The position numbers and the translations under genes are program-made. Below the pieces are notes generated by a model that worked only from the letters and a program-made list of their open reading frames with translations, was not told the DNA's origin and did no database searches. Below, piece after piece: positions 44,797-55,897 of a stretch of DNA of 64,000 nucleotides. Positions within the stretch are counted from its first letter, which is position 1. Each line of letters opens with the position of its first letter. The stretch is from Brachypterus glaber (Eukaryota; Arthropoda; Insecta; Coleoptera; Kateretidae), in assembly GCA_958510825.1 (NCBI GenBank), contig OY294050.1:3139340-3203339 (forward strand). Reading direction: 5' to 3'.

Positions 44797-45478
44797 TACA
44801 GAGAGGTCCAAAAGTCACCCTCCCCCCCCCTCTTAACGTTTGAACCAGTTGAGATATCGACTTTAAATTTGGAACTTTTAAATAAGACAACTTAATCTAT
44901 CTTTTAGAATATATTTAATACTTTCAGCTCTTAAAATGGGGGCAGGGGGCATGGGGCACATTTTTTTAAATATAAAGGGGGATCGTGTAATATATCATTT
45001 TAAAGCTTATAAAATTCTTAACTACATATTTTTAAATTAAAAAAAAAAATGTATTTAAAATGGGGTTAATGTCAAAATTCCTCTAAAAAAACAAATAATT
45101 TTTTAAAAATGCCTAATTTCATCATTAAAAAATGTTAATTAAAGTTTTAAACTAATTTTAGTTGACATAAATAAAAATTTCTAAAAAAAAAACTTAAAAA
45201 ATCGAATGTTTTAGCACAAAAAATTTAAAAATCAAAACCTTAAAAAACATTTTTAAAAAAATTAAAAATGTTAGTTTAAATAGAGAATTTTATAATCTTT
45301 AAAATGATGTATCACACGACCCCCTTTCCATTTAAAAAAATGTCACCCCATGCCCCCCTGCCCACATTTTAAGAGCTGAAAATATCAAATATATGCTTAA
45401 GAGTTCTAAATTTGAAGTCGATATCTCAACTCGTTCAAAAGTTAAAAGGGGGGGGGGTGACTTTTGGACCGCACTGTA
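44797..45478. mobile_element. Long-TIR element, TACAGNGNGGTCC ends (682 bp)
   Basis: TACAGAGAGGTCCAAAAGTC at the left mirrors GACTTTTGGACCGCACTGTA at the right. The inverted arms extend ~200 bp (CTTTAAATTTGGAACTTTTA, GGGGGCAGGGGGCATGGGG and relatives). TA at both edges fits a TA target, as in Tc1/mariner-type elements. No transposase. A right-half copy lies at 50270-50488. Confidence 0.85.
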
Positions 45479-45652
45479 TAATAATACTATTAAGTTTATA
45501 GATTTACCTAAGATGTTCTCTGAGAAGTACTAATGGTTTTTGAAAAAAGCAGGAGCACATTTTTTTGTAATTTATTTATAATTTTAACTACCAGATGAAC
45601 GGCGCTATTTGGTTTGTCCCACTATGCGTAGTGTCCCTCTATACAACCGTTT

Positions 45653-46736
45653 TAGAATAGAATAGAATATAATAGAATAGAATATTACCTTTATTTCATA
45701 AAAAAGACAGTTATAATAATAAAATATATAAAATCCTTTAAAGAAATAGTGTCTAAAATACAATCAGTTAAATAAATAGATAAATAAATAGGTTAAAATC
45801 AAAACATTACAATATAAAAATGATGAAATTTTAAGAAATTACAGTTCTGTAGCTTAAATATTCATTTACATCATATGGCTCAATTTCTATTAGGTATTGC
45901 TTCAGTTTATTTTTTAAAACTTTTAGACTTTTTAAAGTTTTTATAGCATCTGGAAGATGATTAAAGAGTTTTATTGCAGAATAGTAATTACTTTTTTCAA
46001 AAATTGCCAATCTATAATTCGGATATACTAGACTCTTAGTCCTTGTTTCATATGAATGTTTTTTTGAGTTATCGTGAGTATTATTTTTTACCATGAATAT
46101 TATGACTTCATATATGTAAATTGCCGCAACAGTAAGCATTTCATTTTTCTTAAAAACCCCTCTACATGAGTCCTGTCGTTTCATACCAAACATAGACTTC
46201 ATTGTTCTTTTTTGAGCAATGAATATCTCATTACTTTTATCCCTTAGTATGGTCTGTCCCCAGAAAATTATTCCGAATCTCAGGAGGGATTGATAATTGG
46301 CGTAATATACAATTTTCAAAGTGCTGATATCAACATAGTTTTTAATTACTTTTATGGAATATAAAGCTTTGTTAAGTCTTGGAAGAAATATCGCAACATG
46401 ATCTTTCCAGCTTAAGAATCTGTCAATTTGAAGTCCAAGAAATCTGGTTTGACCGGACAAGTCAATCATTTTATTATGAATATTAATTGTTTCTAAAGTA
46501 AATATACTCTGTGGCATTTTAAAATGCATAATGACCGTTTTTTCATCATTAATAACTAACTTGTTCCTATCACACCAGACTTCAAGTTCTTCAATAGGCT
46601 TAGTGATATTCTCCAAAACCTCAGCCAAAGTTTCACCATAAAATAAAAAGTTGGTATCATCTGCATAATTGACACTTAAACTATTACGAATTTTTTTTTT
46701 TTCCCCTACATCTGAATTAAAATTCCACGAATACAT
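45653..46736 (-). pseudogene. 5'-truncated CR1/Jockey-group RT fragment
   Basis: A 301-codon frame (46736 to 45834) begins just upstream of the palm motif: NYADD at residues 23-27, followed by LEVWCDRNKLVINDEKT, FLGLQIDRFLSWKDHV (the usual post-palm 'LG...L.W..H' block), and a C-terminal region with YETRTKS and NHLPDAIK, typical of CR1-group ORF2 ends. The fingers, endonuclease and ORF1 are absent. The ATG is incidental: the element is cut 5' near 46736. Its 3' UTR runs to a (TTCTA)n-type tail seen on the + strand as GAATAGAATAGAATATAATA at ~45657-45690. No stops, so insertion is fairly recent. Family differs from the element at 5-8.9 kb (YADD against FADD, different tail). Confidence 0.85.
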
Positions 46737-47305
46737 TTTTTTGTATAATAAAATTAAATTGAATTAACTGAGTGCTTTTTCTTTTTAAATTTAAGATGTA
46801 TAAATGTCTTTTCAGGCTTACCTTTTAATAAGAAAGTCGTTATATTTTCAAGATGAGAGTAATATTAACTGCACAACCTTATGTAAAACAAAATTTACAT
46901 AGTAGATAGAAAAACGTATTCGAATTAAGCTTTTAGAAGCGGAAATTGTGTAATAAATTTTTTAGATTTTGCATTTTTACTTTATGATAGAAATATTGCT
47001 TCCTTTATTTAAATAAGCTTATATTTTACTAGGAGTATCACATATATTAAGGAGAAATTTAATCAATTAACCCTATATTGCACATAATTTTATTTTGAAA
47101 AGAAAAAAAATTGAAATACGTTTTTTGACTTTTGATTTTTTTTTTATTTAAAAATTTAGATACTTTTTTTTCAAACATTGTGCACATAAAAAACAAAAAC
47201 GAATACAAAACTAAAAAGTACTGAAATCTATCTGCTCAAAAATTATTAGGTTTGGACTTTTTAAACAAAAACAAACAGACTAACAAAAATTCGTCTCCAG
47301 CTAAT
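46737..47305. other. AT-rich noncoding DNA
   Basis: Nothing supportable. Confidence 0.5.
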
Positions 47306-47872
47306 GTCAAAAGGGCAGACTAACATCTCTACTCTAAGTTTCTCTACTCCCTAACATCCCTACTCCATAACATCCCTACTCCACAACAACTCTACTCCGT
47401 AACATCTCTACTCCATAACATATCTACTCCGTAACAACTCTACTCCACACTATAGACACTCGATTAGCCACTTGTCTTAACTCAAAAGAATATTTGTCAT
47501 GCTAAGTCACTGTCAAAAATGAATTCAGTTTATTAATTACTTACATATTAGTGCATGTTAAGAGTACGCGGTCATTGTTGCTTTTAGAATAATTCATTTA
47601 TGATTGTTCTAGATTTACATTTAAAGATAAACGTTTTCTAGGAAAAAAATAAAATAATCTAGAAGAAGAAGGTTCTTTGTTCTTTGAACTGCTCATTTAT
47701 TATTAAGTGGCTAATAAAGTGCATATAGTGTGGAGTAGAGTTGTTACGGAGTAGAGATGTTATGGAGTAGAGATGTTACGGAGTAGAGTTGTTGTGGAGT
47801 AGGGATGTTATGGAGTAGGGATGTTAGGGAGTAGAGAAATTTAGAGTAGAGATGTTAGTCTGCCGTCAAAAG
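47306..47872. mobile_element. Foldback-like element with 16-bp minisatellite arms and 8-bp target duplication
   Basis: GTCAAAAG at 47306-47313 and 47865-47872 is the target duplication. The element (47314-47864, 551 bp) starts GGCAGACTAACATC and ends GATGTTAGTCTGCC. Each arm (~165 bp) consists of about eight tandem 16-bp units (consensus GGAGTAGAGATGTTAC on the right arm). Arms are joined by a ~220 bp centre without ORF. The architecture recalls Drosophila Foldback elements; an 8-bp duplication also fits the hAT superfamily. Confidence 0.9.
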
Positions 47873-48094
47873 CTGTTTGAATATTTACCGGCAACCGCCA
47901 AGTTGAAGACCGGTGTCCGAAGTGAAAACTAGGTCCTCAAAAAGTTTGTGTTTTGATTATAATTATTAAATAATTCAGAGGTCCTAAGGCCTAGTTTTCC
48001 CAAGTGGAAACAAGGTGAAATATAGGGTAAATGGAAAATTCATCCAGGTTTATATTAACTTAATTTTCAAGACCTTTTCAAAACTGAAATTTGA

Positions 48095-48165
48095 AGGCAG
48101 GTCGAGGCGGTTAATGCGTTCAGTACCTAATTAGGCTAAAGCGTGGGTTGAGTTCTCGTGGTGAA
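48095..48165 (+). repeat. Degenerate tRNA-like SINE head
   Basis: GGTCGAGGCGGTTAATGCGT (D-arm/box A-like), CTAATTAGG (anticodon arm-like) and GTGGGTTGAGTTCTC (degraded box B) resemble a tRNA-Ser-type SINE promoter. Body and tail not recognised. Confidence 0.35.
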
Positions 48166-48309
48166 AGACAATTTTTCATTGAAAAGATATGACATCGAAA
48201 CTTACAATATGGCTGCTCTCTTTGTGACATAAAGACTTTTGGCCGACTGTACATTGTACATTTGCGTTATTTTTATAAATTGAATTTTAATTCTACTTAC
48301 CCTACATTG

Positions 48310-49145
48310 GGCTATCCACGGTTTTCCGTTACTTACTTTTAGTTCGACTTTAGAAAACACTTTGTTTCCTTGTACAAGGGTTTCAAGATTAAATGGTATG
48401 AGATTATTTGTGTTGAATAATCAAGGGATTAAAAAATCAAGGGATTAAATATTCAAGGGATTATTGGGTTTTTGGGCCTATTTGTTGAGGTTATGAACAA
48501 ACCTGACGTGATGGGGTTAAACGGGCCTCGGATTCGGATTTAGCGACCCCAAAAACATTGAATAAACATGGTCTGGTCAGAGGAATCATTTTTTCGAGTT
48601 CTTTTGTGGAGCTGTTTAATTTATTCTGTATACGCAGGTAGGTTAACATCTATATATGCTTGTAAACTAATATATAAGTTTGCAGGTTTTTTGTTTAAAA
48701 CTATTTTTTATGCACTTATGAAAACTTGAAAAAATTTAATTTTCGCAAAATCTTCAAATAATTGGCGATTTTTTTATGTACTAACTTAAGGGGGGGGGGG
48801 AAATATTTTTTTTTTAGTTTCTCCCAACTAGTATTGTTTCTAAATATTACCAAAGAAACCCTACAAAATTTCCTTAGTTTTATATACAGTTTTTATCCGA
48901 AAAACAGGCATCGATTTGTTTCAAAGTTAAGTTTAAACATTAATCGATTTGGCTCATTTTTGAGTGGCCACCGTTTTTTCCCAAGGAGAAATTTTTGAGC
49001 CAGAGAGCGTTTTCGATTTCGAAATTCGGGACTTTTTGGCACACCGTAATCGATTGTTACATTATAAGCACACAAATTACACAAAAAAAAACTGAGTGAA
49101 TGCCATAGTTGAACTAAAAGTAACTAAGGGCGAACCGTGTACCTT
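48310..49145. repeat. Possible DNA element, imperfect inverted ends
   Basis: TCCACGGTTTTCCGTTACTT...TTTTAGTTCGAC at the left and GTTGAACTAAAAGTAACTAA...GAACCGTGTACC at the right. Inside at 48421-48465 is a triplicated ATCAAGGGATTAAA. Open frames inside lack coding character. Confidence 0.4.
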
Positions 49146-49456
49146 ATTATACTCTTCTAGCGCTTACTCGCTGTGAATAGTATTAGAGTCGTTTAAATTT
49201 ACAATAATATTATAATGCAAAAGTTAAACGAAGAAAGAAAAGAAAAAGTGCATGAAAAATGTTTGACATTTTATAGATTGAAACAAGATGCACATTTTAA
49301 ATTAGAAAAGTTTTATACTCTGCAGAAAACTACTATAGATTCAAGTACCCGTTCCTTTCAAATCGATTCACACTTTTTACCTAAAGAGTTTAATTTTTTT
49401 GCGAATGGAAAATTTCAGACAATAAAATACCGCTGATGAGTGTTTCTTTTCAAGTA

Positions 49457-50177
49457 TACAGGGTGATCAATAACTGGCATGCCAAAGACGTGATTCTGCA
49501 TCCAAAAATATTAAAAAATGTTCCTATAAAGGTTGGTCCGCTAATGAGCCATAAGGGAGCTACGGCCCTTTAAAATTGTAATAAAAATGAGGTTTTTAAT
49601 TAATAACTCTAGTACTCTTTAAGCTAGAGAGACGAGCTTCTGCATGTATACTAGTATTATTAATGACAATAAGTTTATGTTAAATTATTTTTTTGAATTT
49701 ATCCAGAGGCGTGCCTAGACGGAAAAATGTATTAGGCTTAACACATTTTTGCCCGAAACTTTTTTATGTGTACTTTTTTTGATTTTTTTTAAAAAATATA
49801 GATTCCTTTAGTAAAAATACATAAAAAATGTCATATAGTGTAACACTGTAGGAGCAACGGTTTTCAAAGAAAATGCAATTAAGAGGAAGTAACATTTTGT
49901 GCCACCAAAAACGTTCCTTTTTAAAAGGCTTTTACTCCTTTAATATTAAATTTAGGTGTTTTGATCAAGAATACTTTTTTGGTTAGTTTTAAATAAAGAA
50001 TCACATATTAAAATTTTATTGATGCTTTTTTTTGTTCCCCACTCAATATCATCTTCGAAGGGCCGTAGCTCCCTTAGGGCTTATTTCCGGACCAACCTTT
50101 ATGAAAGCTTTTTTTCATATTTTTGAATGTAGAATCACCTCTTAAATTTTGGCATGGCAGTTACTAATCACCCTGTT
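49457..50177. mobile_element. Long-TIR element, ACAGGGTGAT ends (~721 bp)
   Basis: TACAGGGTGATCAATAACTG and TACTAATCACCCTGTTT are inverted ends. The inner arms (~110 bp) include GGGAGCTACGGCCCTTTAAA against GGGCCGTAGCTCCC. The interior shares TATCCAGAGGCGTGCCTAGA with 54562-55277. No transposase ORF. Confidence 0.85.
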
Positions 50178-50269
50178 TAGAATCTATATTATAGAATATT
50201 TTAAATTTTGCTAAACAATTGAGGAACTAGTACAAAGAATAGGCCTTTAAGTTGATTTTTTTCATAAAA

Positions 50270-50488
50270 AAGGCAAATAAAAAAGAATTTAAAAGCTTTA
50301 AAACTGTGTATAACAAGACTCCATTTCTATTTTAAAAAAAATTGTTGCCCACAATTTCAAAAGCTGAAAATATTAAATTTATTCAAAAATATAGAGTTTT
50401 CTTATTTACGTGTTCTAAATTTGAAGTCGATATCTTAATTCGTTCAAAAGTTAAGAGTGGGTAACTTCTTTTGGTCCGCTCTGTATAA
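50270..50488. mobile_element. Right half of the TACAGNGNGGTCC element
   Basis: CTAAATTTGAAGTCGATATC and TTCGTTCAAAAGTTAAGAG, ending TTTGGTCCGCTCTGTATA; matches 45290-45478. The left half is absent. Confidence 0.7.
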
Positions 50489-50540
50489 ACAGTGGACTCC
50501 TATTTATTTGTATGCGGCAGACTCCAGAACTAATTTTATA

Positions 50541-51395
50541 TACAGTGCGTGCATTAAGTCTGGAATCACCCGATTAACTTTTTAGTTACAAGTAAAACAC
50601 AAAAACCCTCGGATAGGTCGATTTTTATTTTTAATTTTGCAAATTATGGTGTAATAAAAGTTATTAAAATTTGCACCCCCTTGCACCCTCACCCCCCAAC
50701 TTTTTTTTTCAAATAGCAACCTACCCCTTGTGACACTTCGTTGGAAAGGTAATTTAATAAGCTTTCCAACGGTGTATAATAAAGCCTAATTTGGTAAAGG
50801 GCTAATGATAAAATGCACAATTTAGTTTATTATAAAGACACGTAAAGTATAACTTTAGTTCACTATAAATGTTCAAATTGATGTCCTTCAGCTCTTTGAC
50901 AGTGGACAGTAAAAAAACGGGATTAAAATCGATTAAATAGTAAACATAAAATTGGTCAATAAAAAGAAAAAAAATTGCATTTTTCAACAGGGTATAAAAT
51001 ATTACAATAAGTTTAAAACAACCTTATTTAGATTCTCAGGAAGGTGCCAAGTAGGAAATAGGGCAACAATTACCATATTATGCGTAATATTTCACACAAA
51101 CAATGTTTAAATAAAACATGCGTTTTTTCATAGACCCTTTAACAAATTAGGCTTTATCATACACTGTTGGAAAGCTTATTTAATTACCTTTCCAATGATG
51201 TATCACAAGGGGTAGGTTGCTATTTGAAAAAAAAAGTTGGGGGGTGAGGGTGCAAGGGGGTGCCAATTTTGATAACTTTTTTTAGACCAAAATTTGCAGA
51301 ATTAAAAATATAAATCGACCTGTCTGAGGATTTTTGTATTTTACTTGTAACTAAAAAGTTATTCGGGTGATTCCAGACTTAATACACGCACTGTA
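50541..51395. mobile_element. Long-TIR element, TACAGTGCGTGC ends (855 bp)
   Basis: TACAGTGCGTGCATTAAGTC at the left and GACTTAATACACGCACTGTA at the right. Arms extend ~270 bp each (CCCTTGCACCCTCACCCCC/GGGGGGTGAGGGTGCAAGGGGG, GCCTAATTTG/CAAATTAGGC). TA at both edges. The small open frame in the centre (- strand, 50802-50987) is not conserved-looking. Tc1/mariner-like by termini only. Confidence 0.9.
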
Positions 51396-54339
51396 TGTAT
51401 ATTAGCGGAACTAAATTGCTAAAGGACATTTTGTTTTCCATTTCATTCTAAAAACATGCTTTCGTCATAACAAAGATGAAAAGACTAAAAGCCGAAGCTG
51501 TGTTTTAGTCATATTACAAAAGTTTTTAAAACAAATTAACCTTATTTTAATGTGTTAATTCATAGAACAATAACACCAAAACCAAATTATGTTATTAACA
51601 GCAAGGTCGACAGAAGGTTGGTGAGTGTTGTTCATTAATCGAAATCATTTTATAAGTAACAAGCCCTGAAGATATGTAATGCTACTCATTCCATTATACA
51701 GTAATTGGTATATTACCTTTTCCCAAATACATACTTAAAAAGAAATATTAAAAAAAAAAAATCAAAAAAAAACTTCAACTAAAAAAATCAACAACTATTT
51801 TTTGCGAAAAACAAAAAAAAAATTGAAAAAAAATAAATTATATATTTTTTTTTCATTTTTTAAAGAAATTTAACCGCCCATGACTTTTTTCTTTTTGTAG
51901 ACATTACTTTCAAAAACAATAGGGATCTTCCCCTCATAGAACTTTTTTTCTAAAGAGTTCAAGTCAATCGGATTATTCATTCTTGAGTTATCGTGTCATC
52001 CAAAAACGTGGCATCGGACGGCCGGATACACTGTGGTCCCAGAAAAAAAAGTGACAAAAGTCTGCTTTTTGCATAGTGCCATTTTTTGCACCGCCGATTA
52101 CAAAACAAATAGTAAAAAGATTAAAAAAAAATTGCGACATTAGGGAGGTTCAAAATTTTTGAAAAATGTCCGATTTAGCTGAAATTTGGTATAAAGGCTT
52201 CTTTTGGTAATATTAATACAGATTAATCCCTGAAAACCTAAAATTCAAAACGGGGAATATATATATATAAAATTATTATTGTTATAGGTGAAGAAAATTG
52301 ATTTCAGTCTGAAAACATCAAAATAATGGTATGTTCTAAACCTAGTAGTGAAAAAAAAACAGTTAGGTAGTGCTAGTAGTGAAAAAAATAATTATTATTT
52401 TTAAAAAAAGTTTGTTTACGTTCTTTATCAAATATACATTTTTCAGTAATTAAGCTTAATTTTGGTCGGATTTTATTTAAAAAGCCCTTAAGTTAATTCG
52501 TTTTGGTTAAAATTTACGAAACTAATATTATGTTAACCAACCATTAAACATCATAATTCAAACGCCAAAGTCAGTCGGTTTTGTTACTTAGTTATACCTA
52601 TACACGAATCGGCTTTCAGACTTTTTGCCTTTAAAAAGCGGACGTTTTTTAAAAGAGGCCGCTAACGTTGATAATGAAGTTTGCTTTCCTGAAAATGCTA
52701 TTAAACTAATAGCCATTATGCCGTATAGGTAGCTGCGTTATTTAATTTTGCTTGACCAGTGTTGGATATAGGTACTGTGTGGTCGATTTTTTACATCGGC
52801 GCTACACTGAGATAAATTTTTACTTCCACGTGCATGGGTAATTTACTTGCAGCTGCTGCTGATGTGAATTTACACTCGAAGCGTTAATATAAATGCGGTG
52901 TGTATTATATTTTTACATCCAGTGTGTAAAGTTTACACCAACGCGCAAAAATAGAATAACCATTTTGTTATTTTTCTATTTATGAATAGTGTTTTATGGA
53001 AAAACTACGCAACAGAAAAATAAAACGTATATTCGTAATCAGCGCTACAAAAAGTACCAATATAAAATAGAAACAGAAAACATACACAAGTCTTAATAAC
53101 TCAAAATTTGCAGGCCAGTGTTACCGCCTAAATAAGTAAAATATTATAAAATGTATGTTTTAAGGATATTGTATTAATCACACTTAGCACACAACCTAGC
53201 CGTGTCTGTCAATCTGTCTGTCTGTAAACTCGATAACTCCATTTATAAATAACATATTGACAAGCGGTTTTTTGCATATTGTTTCTTATCGTATTTTGAA
53301 GAGCTGATTAGATTTTGGGGGTAAGGGGGCAAGAATGGGGTAAAACTCCTATTATTAGCGTTGTTTGGTCATAATTAAGGCAATTATTATTTTATTTTAT
53401 TAATTTAGCACTTATATGAAAGATAATTTTAAATTGGTCAAAAAATGTTGCAAACTATTATTTCTTAAAATGCATTGTTTTCGAGATATTGGCGTTTAAA
53501 GCAGAAAAAAGTTTTTTTATCATATCTCACTTATTTATAACCCGATTTCAAAAAAATTATATTTTAAATAAAAGGTATTTTTAGGTCCTATAAAAAATTT
53601 TATATACAGTTTTTTGCTATAATATAACGTTTTGGAGATACAGACTTTCAAACTTTAATAAATTATGCAGGAGTATTAATGGTTGCCTATTCACGTGAAG
53701 ACACAACTTTCCTTTTCATAACGTTTCAAATTAGTACCTAGTGCCGATGTTTTGACAAAACTAAATTTAGTTTTAACCCTTCCCCTGGGACTCCGGGTTT
53801 CCCATTTTTTAAATATATAAAAATGTGAAAACAGCATTAAGTAAACTGGAATTAGCTGGAAAATTACATATAATCATCTGTAAAATGGTAGAAATTATCC
53901 AAAACTTTCAAACAAAATCAATAAAATTTAATTAGGAAATCATAACGAGATTTAATATTCTTCTGTGATATAGTTTCATTAAAATTGCAATTATTTGGGA
54001 CAGTTAAATAATGTGTTCAATTTTCATTAGATGGAAATGCATTATATTGATTTACTGGGAACATTAACAAATAAAGAAACATTTCATGTAACAAAATTAA
54101 ATTTTCTAAATTTCACAAATTACATCAAACATAAATTGCTTTACTACACTGTAAAAAATTAACTGAATAGTTAATTAAATGTCTTAAAGCCAGAAATTTT
54201 AGCCCAAAAAGCCCAAAAAAAATTTTGACATGACATGTCAGATGATTTTATTTTTTAAAGTTAATTTTGGTGGAATAAAATTGTTATTAATAATTGATAC
54301 TATGGCTATAATAGCCAGAAAATATTTGACGGTGCCTAC
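51396..54339. other. AT-rich DNA with repeat fragments
   Basis: 51880-52060 (TTGAGTTATCGTGTCATCC, GACGGCCGGATAC) looks like an old interspersed repeat. 52338-52395 holds two adjacent CTAGTAGTGAAAAAAA ends of the family T/hairpin MITEs. 53205-53230 has TCTGTC repeats. No gene. Confidence 0.45.
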
Positions 54340-54349
54340 TTAATAATTG

Positions 54350-54395
54350 AAGCCCTGAGGAAGAGAGTCACGTAGACCCTCGAAACGTCGGCCAA
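54350..54395 (+). other. Hammerhead-ribozyme-like motif 5
   Basis: GCC, CTGAGGA, A, stem GAG/CTC, GAAACGTC, GGC. CTGAGGA matches the CUGANGA core exactly, GAAAC is present and GCC/GGC can form stem I. The only departure is one extra A before stem II. Best hammerhead candidate in the window. Confidence 0.4.
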
Positions 54396-54561
54396 AAAAT
54401 TATACTATAAATTTGGTACTTTATTTCACCAATGTAATCCACTGTAATCCCAATTTTTTAAAAAAGTAAAGTAATATGTTTTCTCTAAACTGCTAGTAGC
54501 ATGTTGGGTGACATGTAAAAAAAAAGAATAATCATATTTTGACATCTAATGTAAATAATTA

Positions 54562-55277
54562 TAGAGGGTTATTCAGAAATAAGTTCGAGAAATTTAAGAG
54601 GTGATTCTACGTTAAAAAATATGAATAAAAGTTCCTATAAAGGTGGGTCCGGAAATCAGTTTTAAGGGAGCTACGGCTCTTTAAAATTGTAATCAAAATA
54701 AGGTTTTTAATTAATAACTCTTGTAGCCTTTAAGCTAGAGCGACGAGCCTTTGCATGTATATTAGTATTAATAAGGGCAAATGTTATTTTTGTTTATAAT
54801 TTATCCAGAGACGTGCCTAGACAGACAAAATATGTGAGGCTTAACAAATTTTTGCCCCAAACTTTTTTATGTATATTTTTTTGGATTTTTTGTAATAAAT
54901 ATAGATTCCTTCAGTAAAAATACATAAAAAATGTCATATAGTTAACACTTTAGGAACAACCGCTTTAAAAAAAAATGCAAGTAAGAGGAAGTAACATTTT
55001 GTGCCACTAAAAATGATACTTTTTAAAAGGCTATATCTCCTTTAATATTAAATTTAGGTGTTTTGGTGAAGAATACTTTTTGCTTTTAAATGAAGAATCG
55101 TCCTGCATTAAAATTTTATTGGTGCTTTTTTTGTTCCCGATTCAATATGTCCATCTTCGAAGGGCCGCAACTCCCTTAGGGCTCATTTCCTTACCAACCT
55201 TTATACGAACATTTTTTCATATTTTTTAACGTAGAATCACCCCTCACCCCTTGAACTTATTTCGGAATAACCCTGTA
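54562..55277. mobile_element. Long-TIR element, TA-AGGGTTATTC ends (716 bp)
   Basis: TAGAGGGTTATTCAGAAATA and TATTTCGGAATAACCCTGTA are inverted ends. Interior and sub-terminal arms (AAGGGAGCTACGGCTCTTTA etc.) match 49457-50177, but the outermost ~25 bp do not. No transposase. Confidence 0.85.
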
Positions 55278-55613
55278 TAAATAATATATTATTAATATCT
55301 TTATGTCTAACATAACATAATTGATGGTTTTTCTACTACCCTATAAATGTTCTTTTCAGAATAGTATCGCGATTAAGATTTTTAACAAGGCATATCAATG
55401 ATTTGCACATAAATAAGTAATTATTTAAATTAGGTATACAACTGGAAACTTGGAAACACTAGTAGATTTGTGTACAAGATCGAAAGAACGAAGGGGCAAA
55501 ATGGTCGTAAGGCACGATAGCTTGCAGATACGGCCTAATAAAAGTCTTGCACATTTATGGGGTATAGATTTTACGATTGTATACATAAAAATACATATTT
55601 AAGCCACAAAAGG
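55278..55613. other. AT-rich noncoding DNA
   Basis: Nothing supportable. Confidence 0.5.
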
Positions 55614-55897
55614 CATTGTTTGCCGACCCCGTTGGCGCAATGGTTAACGCGCTTGATTACGAATCTCGGGTTTGTGGGTTCGAGCCCCACATAGAGCATC
55701 GATAAATAGTCGGTAGATGGAACTACTATGACTAACTGTAATGTGGGTTGCAGGTGAAACTGTAAACACATTTTCAGGGTGGATTCGAGTTCTGTTGAGG
55801 ACCGTGCTTCGGAGGGCACGAAAAGATGGCGGTCCCGTTAATTAGGACATGGCAGCGAAAAACGACGTTAAACAGTATAAAACAAACGACATTGTTT
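55614..55897 (+). repeat. tRNA-derived SINE with 8-bp target duplication
   Basis: CATTGTTT at 55614-55621 and 55890-55897 flanks the element. The 5' tRNA-like part (55625-55700) has box A TTGGCGCAATGG, ACG in the anticodon position and box B GGGTTCGAGCCCC. The body contains GTGCTTCGGAGGGCACG and GCGGTCCCGTTAAT, a module shared by many insect SINEs, and the tail is AT-rich. Anticodon stem pairing is poor, so this is not a functional tRNA gene. The - strand open frame covering it is incidental. Confidence 0.85.

Noticed and set aside
49215..49436. 73-codon + frame beginning MQKLNEERKEKVHEKC
   Set aside because: Looks somewhat protein-like, but no homology, promoter or poly(A) signal can be shown and its length is within chance.
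55625..55700. Functional tRNA-Arg(ACG) gene
   Set aside because: Boxes A and B are fine, but the anticodon stem does not pair, and the tRNA-like part is continuous with a SINE body bounded by a target duplication.
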